Below, one piece after another: positions 17,453-26,627 of a stretch of DNA of 64,000 bases. The notes beneath the pieces are model-generated. The model ran no database searches. It saw nothing but the letters and a program-made list of their open reading frames with translations, and was not told where the DNA came from. The stretch comes from Pedobacter westerhofensis (GTDB lineage: Bacteria; Bacteroidota; Bacteroidia; Sphingobacteriales; Sphingobacteriaceae), in the NCBI RefSeq assembly GCF_900182595.1, contig NZ_FXTN01000010.1, forward strand, positions 124,001 to 188,000, read 5' to 3'. The translations under genes and the position numbers were made by a program. Each line of letters starts with the position of its first letter. Positions within the stretch are counted from its first letter, which is position 1.

Positions 17453-18015
17453 AATTAGAGCTATTAGACTTTACTTTGAATGCCATTTCGGAAAATTCGA
17501 AGGTTGCTTCATTTGATTGCGATCAGGCAGATATAACGGATTTTCTGAGAGAGGATGCGCTGAATTATCAAAATCAGCTCTTGGCGAGCACCTATATATT
17601 TACAGATTTAAAGGAAAATATATGGGCATATTTTTCGGTATCAAACGATTGCGTTAAAAGTACAGGAGAAGAGAATGGTTTTGATAATTTTGTATGGAAC
17701 AGGTTGCATCGTACTATCAAAATTCCAAATTCTAAGCGAATGCGCAACTATCCTTCAATAAAAGTTGGAAGACTGGGGGTGCACAAAGGACTACACGGTA
17801 CTGGTTTAGCCTACCAGCTAATGGATTTCATCAAAAGGTGGGTTCCTGTTGATCATAAACCCGCATGCAGATTACTGACATTAGATGCTGTGAACCAATT
17901 TAAGCAGATTAAATACTACAACCGTAATGAATTTGAATTTCTATTAGAGACCGATGAAAATAGTAAGACAAGAGTCATGTATTATGATTTGCTTAAATTA
18001 AAACATCGATCGTAA
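17449..18015 (+). CDS. GNAT-family N-acetyltransferase, candidate toxin of the TacT/AtaT type
   Basis: 188 residues. The N-terminal FDCDQADITDFLREDALNYQ followed by LASTYIF resembles the opening of tRNA-targeting GNAT toxins. The acetyl-CoA loop is HGTGLAYQLM within IKVGRLGVHKGLHGTG, and YYNRNEFEFL corresponds to the C-terminal tyrosine/Phe motif of the fold. Such toxins acetylate the amino group of charged tRNA and block translation. It overlaps the upstream 53-residue gene by 4 bp. The pair is bounded by the xyl operon terminator and a convergent esterase gene. The alternative is an ordinary small-molecule acetyltransferase. Confidence 0.8.
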   Translation: MKLELLDFTLNAISENSKVASFDCDQADITDFLREDALNYQNQLLASTYIFTDLKENIWAYFSVSNDCVKSTGEENGFDNFVWNRLHRTIKIPNSKRMRNYPSIKVGRLGVHKGLHGTGLAYQLMDFIKRWVPVDHKPACRLLTLDAVNQFKQIKYYNRNEFEFLLETDENSKTRVMYYDLLKLKHRS

Positions 18016-18083
18016 GTTTTATTTATTCATTATTGGGAATAAGCGCAAAGTTGAACTACCCCAGAACCAACATCTTGCACATA

Positions 18084-20063
18084 TTAATCTTCAGTTGAAA
18101 ACGGCGATGCCGGAAGCCCTTCTTTATTATAAAGATTAGCCCCCTCCGGATTATCTGCCCAGGCGTATCTAACATACAAAGGCTGTTTGATATCCTCGCT
18201 CCAGACTTTAACCTGATCCCCTTGTATCCTGGCATGTGCCCATACAAATTTTCGATCAGCACCGGCGACGGCAAACTGCATCAGCTCCCCTCCTCCTTTA
18301 GCAAAAAGGCCACTGCCTGTATTACTGAAAGAGATCGTGATCAGGTTTTCCTCCACAACGGCCGATTGATACAAAGGGCCGGAAGAGACAATCTTTTGAT
18401 CAGCATAGGCAATCTTCTGCGCGAGCAGCGCCAGTCGCTCTCCCACATCTTTTTTATTTAGTGGATGTATATCGTTCCATTCCCCCGCATCAATATTCAC
18501 ACTCATACCAGTATGAGGTACAGATAACGTCTTCAATTGTGCCTGCCGCAATTCTGCCCATTGGCTTTCTGAGGGCAAGTATTGTACTTCCATAAAATTG
18601 GGGAGCTGTGCATACAGAAAAGGCAGATCAGGCTGATGCCATTGTTTACGCCAGTCTGCAATAAGTGCAGGCAATAGATAGCGATATGCAGCGGGATTAA
18701 ATGTATTGGCTTCGCCCTGATACCAAAGCACTCCTTTTACAGCAAAATTAGTTACAGGCACCACCATGGTATTATACAAGCCTGAAGGTTCATTCTGCAT
18801 AACCAGGCGCGTACTTGGCGGCGGATTTTTTGAAGGGTCAAATACCTGCCCTACTTTATACTGCCAGTCGCCCCTAAGGTCTACCACGGTCTCCCCTGCA
18901 ATCAACTGGTAATTCTTATCAGGCACAAAACCCCCTTTTCCTGTATTGTTTACCACTCTTACCACGATAATATTCCGGCCCGGCTTTAATACTCCAACCG
19001 GAACTATGTACCTTCTGGGAGGATACTGGTAAGATGTAGAACCTACAAAAATCCCGTTGATATAGACGACATCTACATCCACAATACGGCCCAAAAATAA
19101 TCTGGCACCCGATCCCGATACACCGGCCGGCAGATTTATCTCTTTACGAAACCAGAGCACCCCGTTTAATCCGCGAACCCCCTGATCTGCCCAATATCCA
19201 GGCAGCCAGAAGTGATGCCAGCCCTGCTCAGGTACATATTCGGGATTGTACCATCTTATTGGGCCATTCATACCCGCATCCGGATTTTCTTCAGGTCCAT
19301 TCTTTGGCCCTTTTCCAGTTGCGACACTAGCTTTCTCAAAGGAGGCAGACATTACCCTCCTTATATAAGCGCTGTCCTGAAAGTTCTTCAGTCTTTCTGT
19401 ATACTCAGGAAATTGTTTTAATTTTTCTGCACTGGTCCAGGCTTCAACAGGCGTTCCGCCAACACTGGAATTAATAATTCCGATGGGCACATGGAATTGC
19501 AGATAGATTTTTCTGGCAAAAAAATAAGAGGCTGCTCCGAAGCCCAGCACATTTGCAGGTGTTGCAGCCATCCACTTTCCAGGCGGAAGATCATCATGCA
19601 AACGGGTGACATCAGCTGCAGTGGGGACAAAAAAGTTACGGATCTGCGGGTATTCCGCTGTCCTGATATCCTCCGGATAACGCTCTTTTACCCGCTCCAT
19701 GTTAATCACCATATTGGATTGTCCCGCACAAAACCAGACATCCCCAATTAAAATATCATGCAGCATCAAATGATTGCTGGCGCGGATATCCATCGTATAG
19801 GGGCCACCGGCTTTCATAGCAGGCAGCGTAAGCATCCATTTGCCATCAGCACCAGTTATAGTTTTATAACTTTTGCCCCTAAACTGAATACTGATCTTTT
19901 CGCCGGCGGATGCCCAGCCCCATATTTTGAGACGGGCATCGCGCTGCAGTACCATTCCATCAGCGATGAGCTGAGGGAGCCGGACCTGGGCCAGGCTGAG
20001 CTGCCCGGCGAGCAATAGTCCGCCAAAAAGCACAATTACGAAAGAGCTTTTCTTATATTTCAT
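18084..20063 (-). CDS. sialate O-acetylesterase family esterase, probable xylan acetyl esterase
   Basis: 659 residues with a signal peptide (hydrophobic core FVIVLFGGLLLAGQ, cleavage near SLAQ). The SASA/SGNH hydrolase signature GDVWFCAGQSNM carries the nucleophile serine, and DAGEWNDIHPLNK holds the late Asp/His pair. Between them lies a jelly-roll insert resembling a GH2-type sugar-binding domain (VLWFRKEINLPAG; VDVVYINGIFVGSTSY). It follows the SusD gene by 9 bp and is therefore part of the SusC-SusD-esterase operon. In a xylan locus the likely substrate is acetyl groups on xylose. Carbohydrate esterase family number cannot be fixed by eye. Confidence 0.85.
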   Translation of the reverse strand: MKYKKSSFVIVLFGGLLLAGQLSLAQVRLPQLIADGMVLQRDARLKIWGWASAGEKISIQFRGKSYKTITGADGKWMLTLPAMKAGGPYTMDIRASNHLMLHDILIGDVWFCAGQSNMVINMERVKERYPEDIRTAEYPQIRNFFVPTAADVTRLHDDLPPGKWMAATPANVLGFGAASYFFARKIYLQFHVPIGIINSSVGGTPVEAWTSAEKLKQFPEYTERLKNFQDSAYIRRVMSASFEKASVATGKGPKNGPEENPDAGMNGPIRWYNPEYVPEQGWHHFWLPGYWADQGVRGLNGVLWFRKEINLPAGVSGSGARLFLGRIVDVDVVYINGIFVGSTSYQYPPRRYIVPVGVLKPGRNIIVVRVVNNTGKGGFVPDKNYQLIAGETVVDLRGDWQYKVGQVFDPSKNPPPSTRLVMQNEPSGLYNTMVVPVTNFAVKGVLWYQGEANTFNPAAYRYLLPALIADWRKQWHQPDLPFLYAQLPNFMEVQYLPSESQWAELRQAQLKTLSVPHTGMSVNIDAGEWNDIHPLNKKDVGERLALLAQKIAYADQKIVSSGPLYQSAVVEENLITISFSNTGSGLFAKGGGELMQFAVAGADRKFVWAHARIQGDQVKVWSEDIKQPLYVRYAWADNPEGANLYNKEGLPASPFSTED

Positions 20064-20072
20064 TACCTGAGT

Positions 20073-21827
20073 CTAATATCCGGGATTTTGCGGCAGAGCC
20101 GGTCCTGTAGTGACCAGATTGATCAGCGACAGTGGTATCGGGCGCAACGCATATGCATCAGCCGGACTGGTTTTGGAATAACCCGGATAAGCTTCTGAAT
20201 TGTACAGCTGTAACCTGCGGCTGAGCGACTGTGTACGGGTAAGATCCCACCAGCGGGTACATTCTTCATATGTTTCCCGGGAGCGTTCATCCAGAATAAA
20301 ATCAAGCGTTACCTGCGCAGGCAGCACCTGTATCGCCGCTATTGCTGCTGTATTCTGCGCAGCTGTATTTGTCGTTTTAAACGCTGCCCTTGTCCTGATC
20401 ACGTTCAGCATGTCTGCAGATTTCTGCAGGTCTCCGGCTTTGAACAAGGCTTCGGCTGCCAGCAGGTAAACATCAGCAAACCTCGCCAGTACAAATGGAC
20501 GGGTAGAAGGATCGTTTACCGCTGCCCTGTTCGGATCATCATATTTTTTCATAGAAGGGAAAACCACCGGGGTATAGGGATTCGCTGAAGTCCCCGCGGC
20601 TACCGATGGCGGCAACAGGATCACCCCTTTAAAGGATGCCCTTTTTGCAGCGCCGGGATCAAAAGGCGGTGTCCAGATCGCAGTGTCCACACCTACAGTT
20701 AAGGCTCCTCTGGGCGTACTTACACCGGCAGTATTCGCAATCCAGGTAGTCTGAAAAGTTTTATCAAACCTGCTGTCGTTTACCCTTTCTGCAAATACGC
20801 GCAGCATGTAGTCTGTGTTTGGCCTGATCCTGATAAAGGGCCTTCCGTTAGGGATGTCACGCGTCATCACCGCCGATCCTGTAGCGGTTGGGTAGTTTGC
20901 AGTAATTGACGGGTAGTTAGGACGGAACAGATAATTTGTCACGTTATAATTCCCCCCGGAGCCTCCCGGCGCGTAATTTCCATATTTTGTATCACTGCTT
21001 TCATCAATCACAAACAGCGTTTCCTTACCATAGTCATTTGCCGGCCTGAAGGCATCTGCAAAATCCTGCCACAGGTCAACCCCGTATGTTGCCCGGTTAT
21101 CAATCAAACCCTGAAAGGTTGTTGCCGCCGTAGCAAAATCGCCGGTCTGTGCAGCTTTAGACCATCCCCTGGTCAGGTATGTTTTCCCCAGGAAGTACAA
21201 TGCTGTAGCCTGGGTAGCTGCCTTTCCTCCAAAGGGTTGCCCGGGCTTTACCTGCAGTTCTTTGGACGATTCGGAAAAATCCCTGATCATCTGCGCATAC
21301 AGATCAGCAAGAGGGGCACGGGAATCTGAAGTTGTAGGGTTTACAATCAAACTCACATGAAGCGGCATTTCTCCAAAATTCACCACCATGTAATAGTACA
21401 GCATCCCGCGAAGGAACTTAGCCTGTGCAATATACTGCGTACGCTGTACAGGATCAGTAAATACCTCCGCATTGGCGATTACCCCGTTAAGCGTATTGAT
21501 ATCCGTATAGGCATTTTGCACAATATACCTGAAATCGTCCAGGCCAATATTTGCATAAGTAAACAGCCCGATATTGCTGGTACTTCCTCCTGCAAGGGTC
21601 TCGTCCGTACCGGCCACCAGCTGATTGGTAAAGCCCTCGGTACCCCAGAGCCCCCGCAATGATCCGTATACCCCGGTGATGCTGCCAATCAATCCAACAG
21701 GTGTACCAAAAGACTGCTGTGTTAACTGTGTCTTCTGGTTTTCATCCAAAAAACTTTTTTTACAGCCGCCTGCACTGAGTGTGGCTGTTGCTGCTATGAT
21801 TATAGAAATCTTAGTGTATAATTTCAT
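20073..21827 (-). CDS. SusD/RagB-family glycan-binding lipoprotein
   Basis: 584 residues. Lipoprotein signal with lipobox GGC at Cys22, then the SusD N-terminal region (FLDENQKTQLT; GLIGSITGVYGSLRGLWG). C-terminal RagB/SusD features are VLARFADVYLLAAEALFKAG, DFILDERSRETYEECTRWWDLTRT and the final LRPIPLSLI motif. The protein sits on the outer membrane surface as the lid of the SusC channel and binds the incoming oligosaccharide. It lies 17 bp after susC and 9 bp before the esterase gene. Confidence 0.95.
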   Translation of the reverse strand: MKLYTKISIIIAATATLSAGGCKKSFLDENQKTQLTQQSFGTPVGLIGSITGVYGSLRGLWGTEGFTNQLVAGTDETLAGGSTSNIGLFTYANIGLDDFRYIVQNAYTDINTLNGVIANAEVFTDPVQRTQYIAQAKFLRGMLYYYMVVNFGEMPLHVSLIVNPTTSDSRAPLADLYAQMIRDFSESSKELQVKPGQPFGGKAATQATALYFLGKTYLTRGWSKAAQTGDFATAATTFQGLIDNRATYGVDLWQDFADAFRPANDYGKETLFVIDESSDTKYGNYAPGGSGGNYNVTNYLFRPNYPSITANYPTATGSAVMTRDIPNGRPFIRIRPNTDYMLRVFAERVNDSRFDKTFQTTWIANTAGVSTPRGALTVGVDTAIWTPPFDPGAAKRASFKGVILLPPSVAAGTSANPYTPVVFPSMKKYDDPNRAAVNDPSTRPFVLARFADVYLLAAEALFKAGDLQKSADMLNVIRTRAAFKTTNTAAQNTAAIAAIQVLPAQVTLDFILDERSRETYEECTRWWDLTRTQSLSRRLQLYNSEAYPGYSKTSPADAYALRPIPLSLINLVTTGPALPQNPGY

Positions 21828-21844
21828 CTGAGTACTTTTAAAAA

Positions 21845-24800
21845 TTAAAACCTTGCACTTACGCCTAACTGGTAGGTACGTGTTGGCGGATTATTTAAGT
21901 TGGCAGTGATCGCGCGACTGGTAGTTGTCCCAGCAGTTCCCCCACCTGCTGTTGGTGTGGTACCGGCAACAGTTGAAGAGACTGCGCCCCCTGTCGCATT
22001 TCCTTCGGGATCAATCCCATAACCACTTTTAACCAGTGGCGAATAAATAATAAAGGGATTAAAACAGGTGGCATAAACCCTTAGCGAGCTTAGTCCCGAT
22101 CCTTTCAGCATTTCTGATTTGAAAGTATATCCAAGGTTGATGCTTCGCATTTTCACAAAAGAGCCATCACGCACAGCCAGCGTAGAGGCATAGATCTGCT
22201 TATCGTTAGCAGCATCTGGGGCCGGAAATGCGTTTGTAGGATTAGTGGGCGTCCAGTAATCCACTTTCCACTGGTTTACGCGACTGTTCCCGAAAAAGGG
22301 ATAACCCTGTGCACTGCCGTCGGCAGACAGGTACGGGGCCAGGATCTTCTGGCCGATACGCGCATCAGCAACAAAGGAAAGATCAATGCCCTTGTAGCTA
22401 AACCTGTTGGTAATACCGCCCGTAAAATCAGGCTGGAAATTACCGATGATCTGCAGGTCGCTGGCGTTGATCTTACCATCGCTGTTCAGGTCTTCCACTT
22501 TGATCTGACCCGGTTTTTGCCCGTACACGGCCGCCTGGGCAGCTTCGCTGGTTTGCCAGATACCAATCTTTTTCACATCATAGATCACATTGAAAGGCTG
22601 GCCAACAAACCAGTTGTTTCCCAGGTCCTGCTGTATGCCGTCGTGCAGCGCAACGATCTCGCTCCTGTTAAAGGAGATATTGAAATCCGTAGACCAGTTA
22701 AAGCCGTCCTGGCTTTTGATATTGGCAGAGCTCAAAGCAATTTCAAGCCCTCTGCCTTTTGTTTTACCTTCATTTGCGGTATAGGATGTTGCACCATTGG
22801 TATATGGGAGGTTTACCACCTGCAGGATATGGTCTGTCTTCTGGTCGTACACGTCCACAGTACCTGTAATACGGTTATTGAACAATGCAAAGTCTAAACC
22901 AATGTCCAGCTGCTTCGTAAACTCCCAGGTCAGGTTCTGGTTAGCCAGGTTGCTCAATAAATATCCGTTGGCGGCAGAACCGGCACTGCCGATAGGGCCA
23001 AAGTTGTAGAAATTACTGGAGAGGTTCCCTGCGGATGAATAGGCATTTACCGACTGGTTAGATGTTTTGCCGTATCCTCCCCTCAGTTTTAAAGCAGAAA
23101 CCACATTTTTTATCCCGCTGAAAAAGCTTTCACGGTCGATATTCCATGCTGCACCAAATGCAGGATAAACATAGTATTTTTTAGTAGGGAATACAGAAGA
23201 GCCATCGTCCCTGATGGTTGCAGTAATAGAATATTTACCGTCAAATACATAGTTAAGCCGGGCCATGTAAGAGATCAGCCTGGTTTCAGAATATCCTCCC
23301 GGACCGGCACTTACCGTGGCGGCCTGCTGTAAATTGTAGTTTTGGATATAATCTGCCGGTATGCCCACCCCGTTAAAGCTGTTGTTCTGGAAATGGTCAC
23401 GCTCAATACTGTATAAACCGGTAAAAGTTACATGGTGCTTTTCCTTAAACGTTTTATCATAGGTCAGCAGGTTTTCAAAGGTATAGGTGTAATTTTCACT
23501 GGAGTTTACAGCCTCGCTGGCCTGGGTATAGGATGTGGCCTGATTATAAAAAGTATTTGGCCCGCTGTAGGCACCACCATTACCAGAGTAATAGCTCAAT
23601 CCCGCATTGGCGCGGTATTTCAGGCCGTCCATAATCTTTACCTCGGCATACAGCGTGTTTACAGAACTTAACCGTCTGTTCTGGTTGGTATTCGTTTCCT
23701 TGTCCTTAATGGTTAAGGGGTTTACTGTGGCAGCATCTACAGAGCCCGCAAGCGGGAACAGGTTGATGGACCCGTCAGCGTTATACGGTGATACCAAAGG
23801 GCTCAGGCGGATTACCCCGCCTACCGGGAACCGGTCGGCACCATTTGTAACCGCCAGGTTAGGCGCCAGTGACCCCCCTATTTTTACCCGCTCGCTCACC
23901 TGATGGTCAAGCGTAGCCCTTAAGCTGTAGCGTGTAAAGTCCTGTCCGTAAACTATGCCCTGCTCCTTACGGTAACCGGCGCTTAGTGAAAACTGGGTGG
24001 ATTCGTTGCCGCCGGATATACTCAGGTTCTGGTTGTTCACATAACCTGTTCTAAAGATGATATCCTGCCAGTTGGTATTGGTACCATTGGCCAGGCCGGC
24101 AGTTTCTGCAGCTGTAAGGTTGTAGGCACTTGTACCTGGGTTAACACTGTTTAATGCTTTTGCGTTTTCCTTAAAGGCGGCATATTCCTGCCCGTTCATA
24201 AAGTTATACTCTGAAGTCCTGTCGCTGATCCCATAATAGGCATTATAACTGATCAACGCCTTTCCTGATTTTCCACGTTTGGTGGTAATAATAATTACAC
24301 CGCTGGCACCTCTGGAACCGTAAATGGCCGTAGCAGACGCATCCTTTAATACATCAAGCGTATTCACATCGTCAGGGTTGATATCATTGATACTGCCCCC
24401 GATAAATGGAATTCCGTCAAGTACAATCAACGGCCCGTTCTGCGCATTGGCAGCAGTACCGGTAGCGCCCAGAGAGCGTTCGCCACGCACACGGATCTGC
24501 CCCGCAGCCCCCGGTTGTGTACCACTTGCCTGGATATCTACCCCGGCCAGGCGTCCCTGCAGCTGGTTAACCACGTTGGTTGCCGGTATTTCTGCCAGAG
24601 CGGCCCCGCTGATCGAGGCTACGGCACCGGTAACGTCCTGCTTGCGCTGTGTACCATAGCCCACTACCACAACCTCATTGAGGTTGCCCGATTCCGGCAG
24701 CAGGAAAACACTCACTGCCTGTGCGGCCCTGGCCTGTACTTCTTTTGGGGTATAGCCGATATACGAAATAACAAGCGTTGCTTCTGGCCCCGGAACATTT

Positions 24801-25006
24801 AAGGAGAAATTGCCATTGCTGTCTGAAGAAGTACTTGCCTTCCCGGATTTGATTCTTACGATGGCACCCGGAAGCGGCGCCCCCTTCTCATCGCTGACTT
24901 TACCCCTCAGGGTAGAATTCTGGGCAAATACATTTGCCGGGAGCAAAGCAGATAGCAACAGGATACCTATTGCATGATACAACTTTTTGAGTTTGATTTT
25001 TTCCAT
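21845..25006 (-). CDS. SusC/RagA-family TonB-linked outer membrane transporter
   Basis: 1053 residues. Signal peptide, a carboxypeptidase-regulatory-like domain (STLRGKVSDEKGAPLPGAIV), TonB-box region and plug (NEVVVVGYGTQRKQDVTGAV; QLQGRLAGVDIQASG; VLKDASATAIYGSRGASGVI), then the 22-strand barrel ending in YQLGVSARF. It imports oligosaccharides, here probably xylo-oligosaccharides, across the outer membrane with TonB energy. There is no N-terminal STN domain, so it is not controlled through an anti-sigma factor. The LacI-type operator at 25212-25227 lies upstream instead. First gene of the SusC-SusD-esterase operon, divergent from GH10. Confidence 0.96.
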   Translation of the reverse strand: MEKIKLKKLYHAIGILLLSALLPANVFAQNSTLRGKVSDEKGAPLPGAIVRIKSGKASTSSDSNGNFSLNVPGPEATLVISYIGYTPKEVQARAAQAVSVFLLPESGNLNEVVVVGYGTQRKQDVTGAVASISGAALAEIPATNVVNQLQGRLAGVDIQASGTQPGAAGQIRVRGERSLGATGTAANAQNGPLIVLDGIPFIGGSINDINPDDVNTLDVLKDASATAIYGSRGASGVIIITTKRGKSGKALISYNAYYGISDRTSEYNFMNGQEYAAFKENAKALNSVNPGTSAYNLTAAETAGLANGTNTNWQDIIFRTGYVNNQNLSISGGNESTQFSLSAGYRKEQGIVYGQDFTRYSLRATLDHQVSERVKIGGSLAPNLAVTNGADRFPVGGVIRLSPLVSPYNADGSINLFPLAGSVDAATVNPLTIKDKETNTNQNRRLSSVNTLYAEVKIMDGLKYRANAGLSYYSGNGGAYSGPNTFYNQATSYTQASEAVNSSENYTYTFENLLTYDKTFKEKHHVTFTGLYSIERDHFQNNSFNGVGIPADYIQNYNLQQAATVSAGPGGYSETRLISYMARLNYVFDGKYSITATIRDDGSSVFPTKKYYVYPAFGAAWNIDRESFFSGIKNVVSALKLRGGYGKTSNQSVNAYSSAGNLSSNFYNFGPIGSAGSAANGYLLSNLANQNLTWEFTKQLDIGLDFALFNNRITGTVDVYDQKTDHILQVVNLPYTNGATSYTANEGKTKGRGLEIALSSANIKSQDGFNWSTDFNISFNRSEIVALHDGIQQDLGNNWFVGQPFNVIYDVKKIGIWQTSEAAQAAVYGQKPGQIKVEDLNSDGKINASDLQIIGNFQPDFTGGITNRFSYKGIDLSFVADARIGQKILAPYLSADGSAQGYPFFGNSRVNQWKVDYWTPTNPTNAFPAPDAANDKQIYASTLAVRDGSFVKMRSINLGYTFKSEMLKGSGLSSLRVYATCFNPFIIYSPLVKSGYGIDPEGNATGGAVSSTVAGTTPTAGGGTAGTTTSRAITANLNNPPTRTYQLGVSARF

Positions 25007-25211
25007 AACAAAAGTTTAATATTTGGTGTATTTTTTTTAAGCGGGCAAAAACTATTCAGGTGTTCTCATTTCTTATAAAATTTGATAACAAATAATTATT
25101 TACAGATACATCTCCGTTTGTAGCATGATTTAGAAAAATATCATTGGGTCTCATTGAAGCACAGGATGATATATTTGGTTACGGCGATAAATGTAGAAAG
25201 AATTTTGAATA

Positions 25212-25227
25212 TTGCAATCGATTGTAA
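25212..25227. promoter_or_regulatory. LacI-type operator before susC
   Basis: TTGCAATCGATTGTAA is a palindrome with one mismatched pair, 206 bp before the susC ATG. The core CAATCGATTG is identical to the site between lacI and xylB. Confidence 0.65.
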
Positions 25228-25455
25228 TTTATTTTCATAAATTTATTTTTTAATTGACAGAGCCCTTTGAAAAGGCGGGCAGATGAAAAGACAAAAAGAT
25301 ATTTGCTGTGATGTCCGTTAATAAGGGATAAATATTATCCTACAGGCAATTATGAGCAGCCAATACTAAAATTAATAACCCGGTAAATCCGGCAGATAAC
25401 CAAATTATAAACACTGTAACTGATCAATCAACTTCGTACGAACAGCTTCGTTTAG

Positions 25456-25471
25456 TTGAAATCGATTGCAT
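25456..25471. promoter_or_regulatory. LacI-type operator before the GH10 xylanase gene
   Basis: TTGAAATCGATTGCAT matches the locus motif in its centre and right arm and ends 13 nt before the GH10 ATG. A repressor bound there would block initiation or early elongation of the GH10-GH115 transcript. Confidence 0.6.
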
Positions 25472-25484
25472 TATCTTAGCAAAG

Positions 25485-26624
25485 ATGAAGATAAACCGAG
25501 CATTACAATCAATGATTTTACAGCTGACTGCAGCAGTAGTGGCAACCGTATGCACCAGTTTCCTGCTGCAGGGCAATTACTCCGTCCTGCCGACTAAACC
25601 GGCGCAGCACCACCGGCAGGAGAGCAAGGGCTTAAAGGATTATTATCAGTCCTTCTTTTACATGGGCGTTGCGGTATCCCCAAAATCCCTGTCGGGCGAT
25701 GAGGGGGCGCTGATCAAAAATCAGTTTAACAGTATCACCCCGGAGAATGCAATGAAAATGTCAGTGATCCATCCCGCAGAGGACAGGTATTCCTGGAAGG
25801 ATGCAGATTCAATCGTCAGCATTGCTGCAGCAAACAAAATCAGGATCCGCGGACATAACCTGTGCTGGCATGAGCAGGTTCCTGCCTGGATGTTCAAAGG
25901 CAAAGACGGGAAGCAGGTAACAAAAGAAGTGCTGCTGCAGCGGCTTAAATCGCATATATTCACCGTAGTGCAACGGTATAAAGGAAAAATCTACGCCTGG
26001 GACGTAGTCAATGAAGCTATTGATGACGATCCCGCCAGGTTCCTCCGCAATTCGCCCTGGTACCAGATCTGCGGGGAAGATTTTATATCCAAAGCTTTTG
26101 AATATGCGCATGAGGCAGATCCCAATGCCCTGCTTTTCTACAACGACTACAATACCGAAAGACCAGAGAAGCGCGACAGGATCTTCAGATTATTAAAAAA
26201 GCTGAAGGATGCAGGTGTTCCTGTACATGGCGTAGGGCTTCAGGGACACTGGTCGCTTTTTGAACCGGCTGCGGCAGAGCTCAGCGCAGCGATTGAAAAA
26301 TATGCCTCTCTGGGATTAAAAGTGCAGATCACTGAAATGGATATTTCTGTATACCCATGGGAAAAGGAAAAGAGGGCCCTGCGACCGGGCGAGTCGGCAG
26401 CTTTTAGTCCGCAGATGGAGAAAAAGCAGGCGGAAAAATATGCAGAAATATTCAAAATACTACGTGCACACCGCAATGTGATCACTGGCGTTACTTTTTG
26501 GAACGTGTCTGACCGGCATAGCTGGCTTGACGAATATCCGGTGCAGGGGCGCAAAAATTACCCGCTTTTATTTAACCGGCAGCTGCAGCCAAAAATGGCT
26601 TATGATAAGGTTGTAAATTTTTAA
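25485..26624 (+). CDS. GH10 endo-1,4-beta-xylanase
   Basis: 379 residues. A hydrophobic segment at about residues 10-30 acts as signal peptide or anchor; the GH10 barrel follows (NQFNSITPENAMKMSVIHP; RIRGHNLCWHEQVPAWMF). Acid/base Glu177 lies in WDVVNEAIDD and nucleophile Glu284 in VQITEMDISVY. TFWNVSDRHSWLDEYPV is the conserved C-terminal aromatic region. The enzyme cuts the beta-1,4-xylan backbone to oligosaccharides outside the inner membrane. GH115 follows after 3 bp, so they share a transcript. An operator ends 13 nt before its ATG. Confidence 0.95.
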   Translation: MKINRALQSMILQLTAAVVATVCTSFLLQGNYSVLPTKPAQHHRQESKGLKDYYQSFFYMGVAVSPKSLSGDEGALIKNQFNSITPENAMKMSVIHPAEDRYSWKDADSIVSIAAANKIRIRGHNLCWHEQVPAWMFKGKDGKQVTKEVLLQRLKSHIFTVVQRYKGKIYAWDVVNEAIDDDPARFLRNSPWYQICGEDFISKAFEYAHEADPNALLFYNDYNTERPEKRDRIFRLLKKLKDAGVPVHGVGLQGHWSLFEPAAAELSAAIEKYASLGLKVQITEMDISVYPWEKEKRALRPGESAAFSPQMEKKQAEKYAEIFKILRAHRNVITGVTFWNVSDRHSWLDEYPVQGRKNYPLLFNRQLQPKMAYDKVVNF

Positions 26625-26627
26625 ACT

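Larger units (their letters stand above)
25007..25484. other. divergent control region between susC and the GH10 gene
   Basis: 478 bp without a gene. It holds two LacI-type operators (25212-25227 and 25456-25471) separated by about 244 bp, close enough for DNA looping. I find no exact TAnnTTTG box that I would defend for either direction. Confidence 0.6.
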
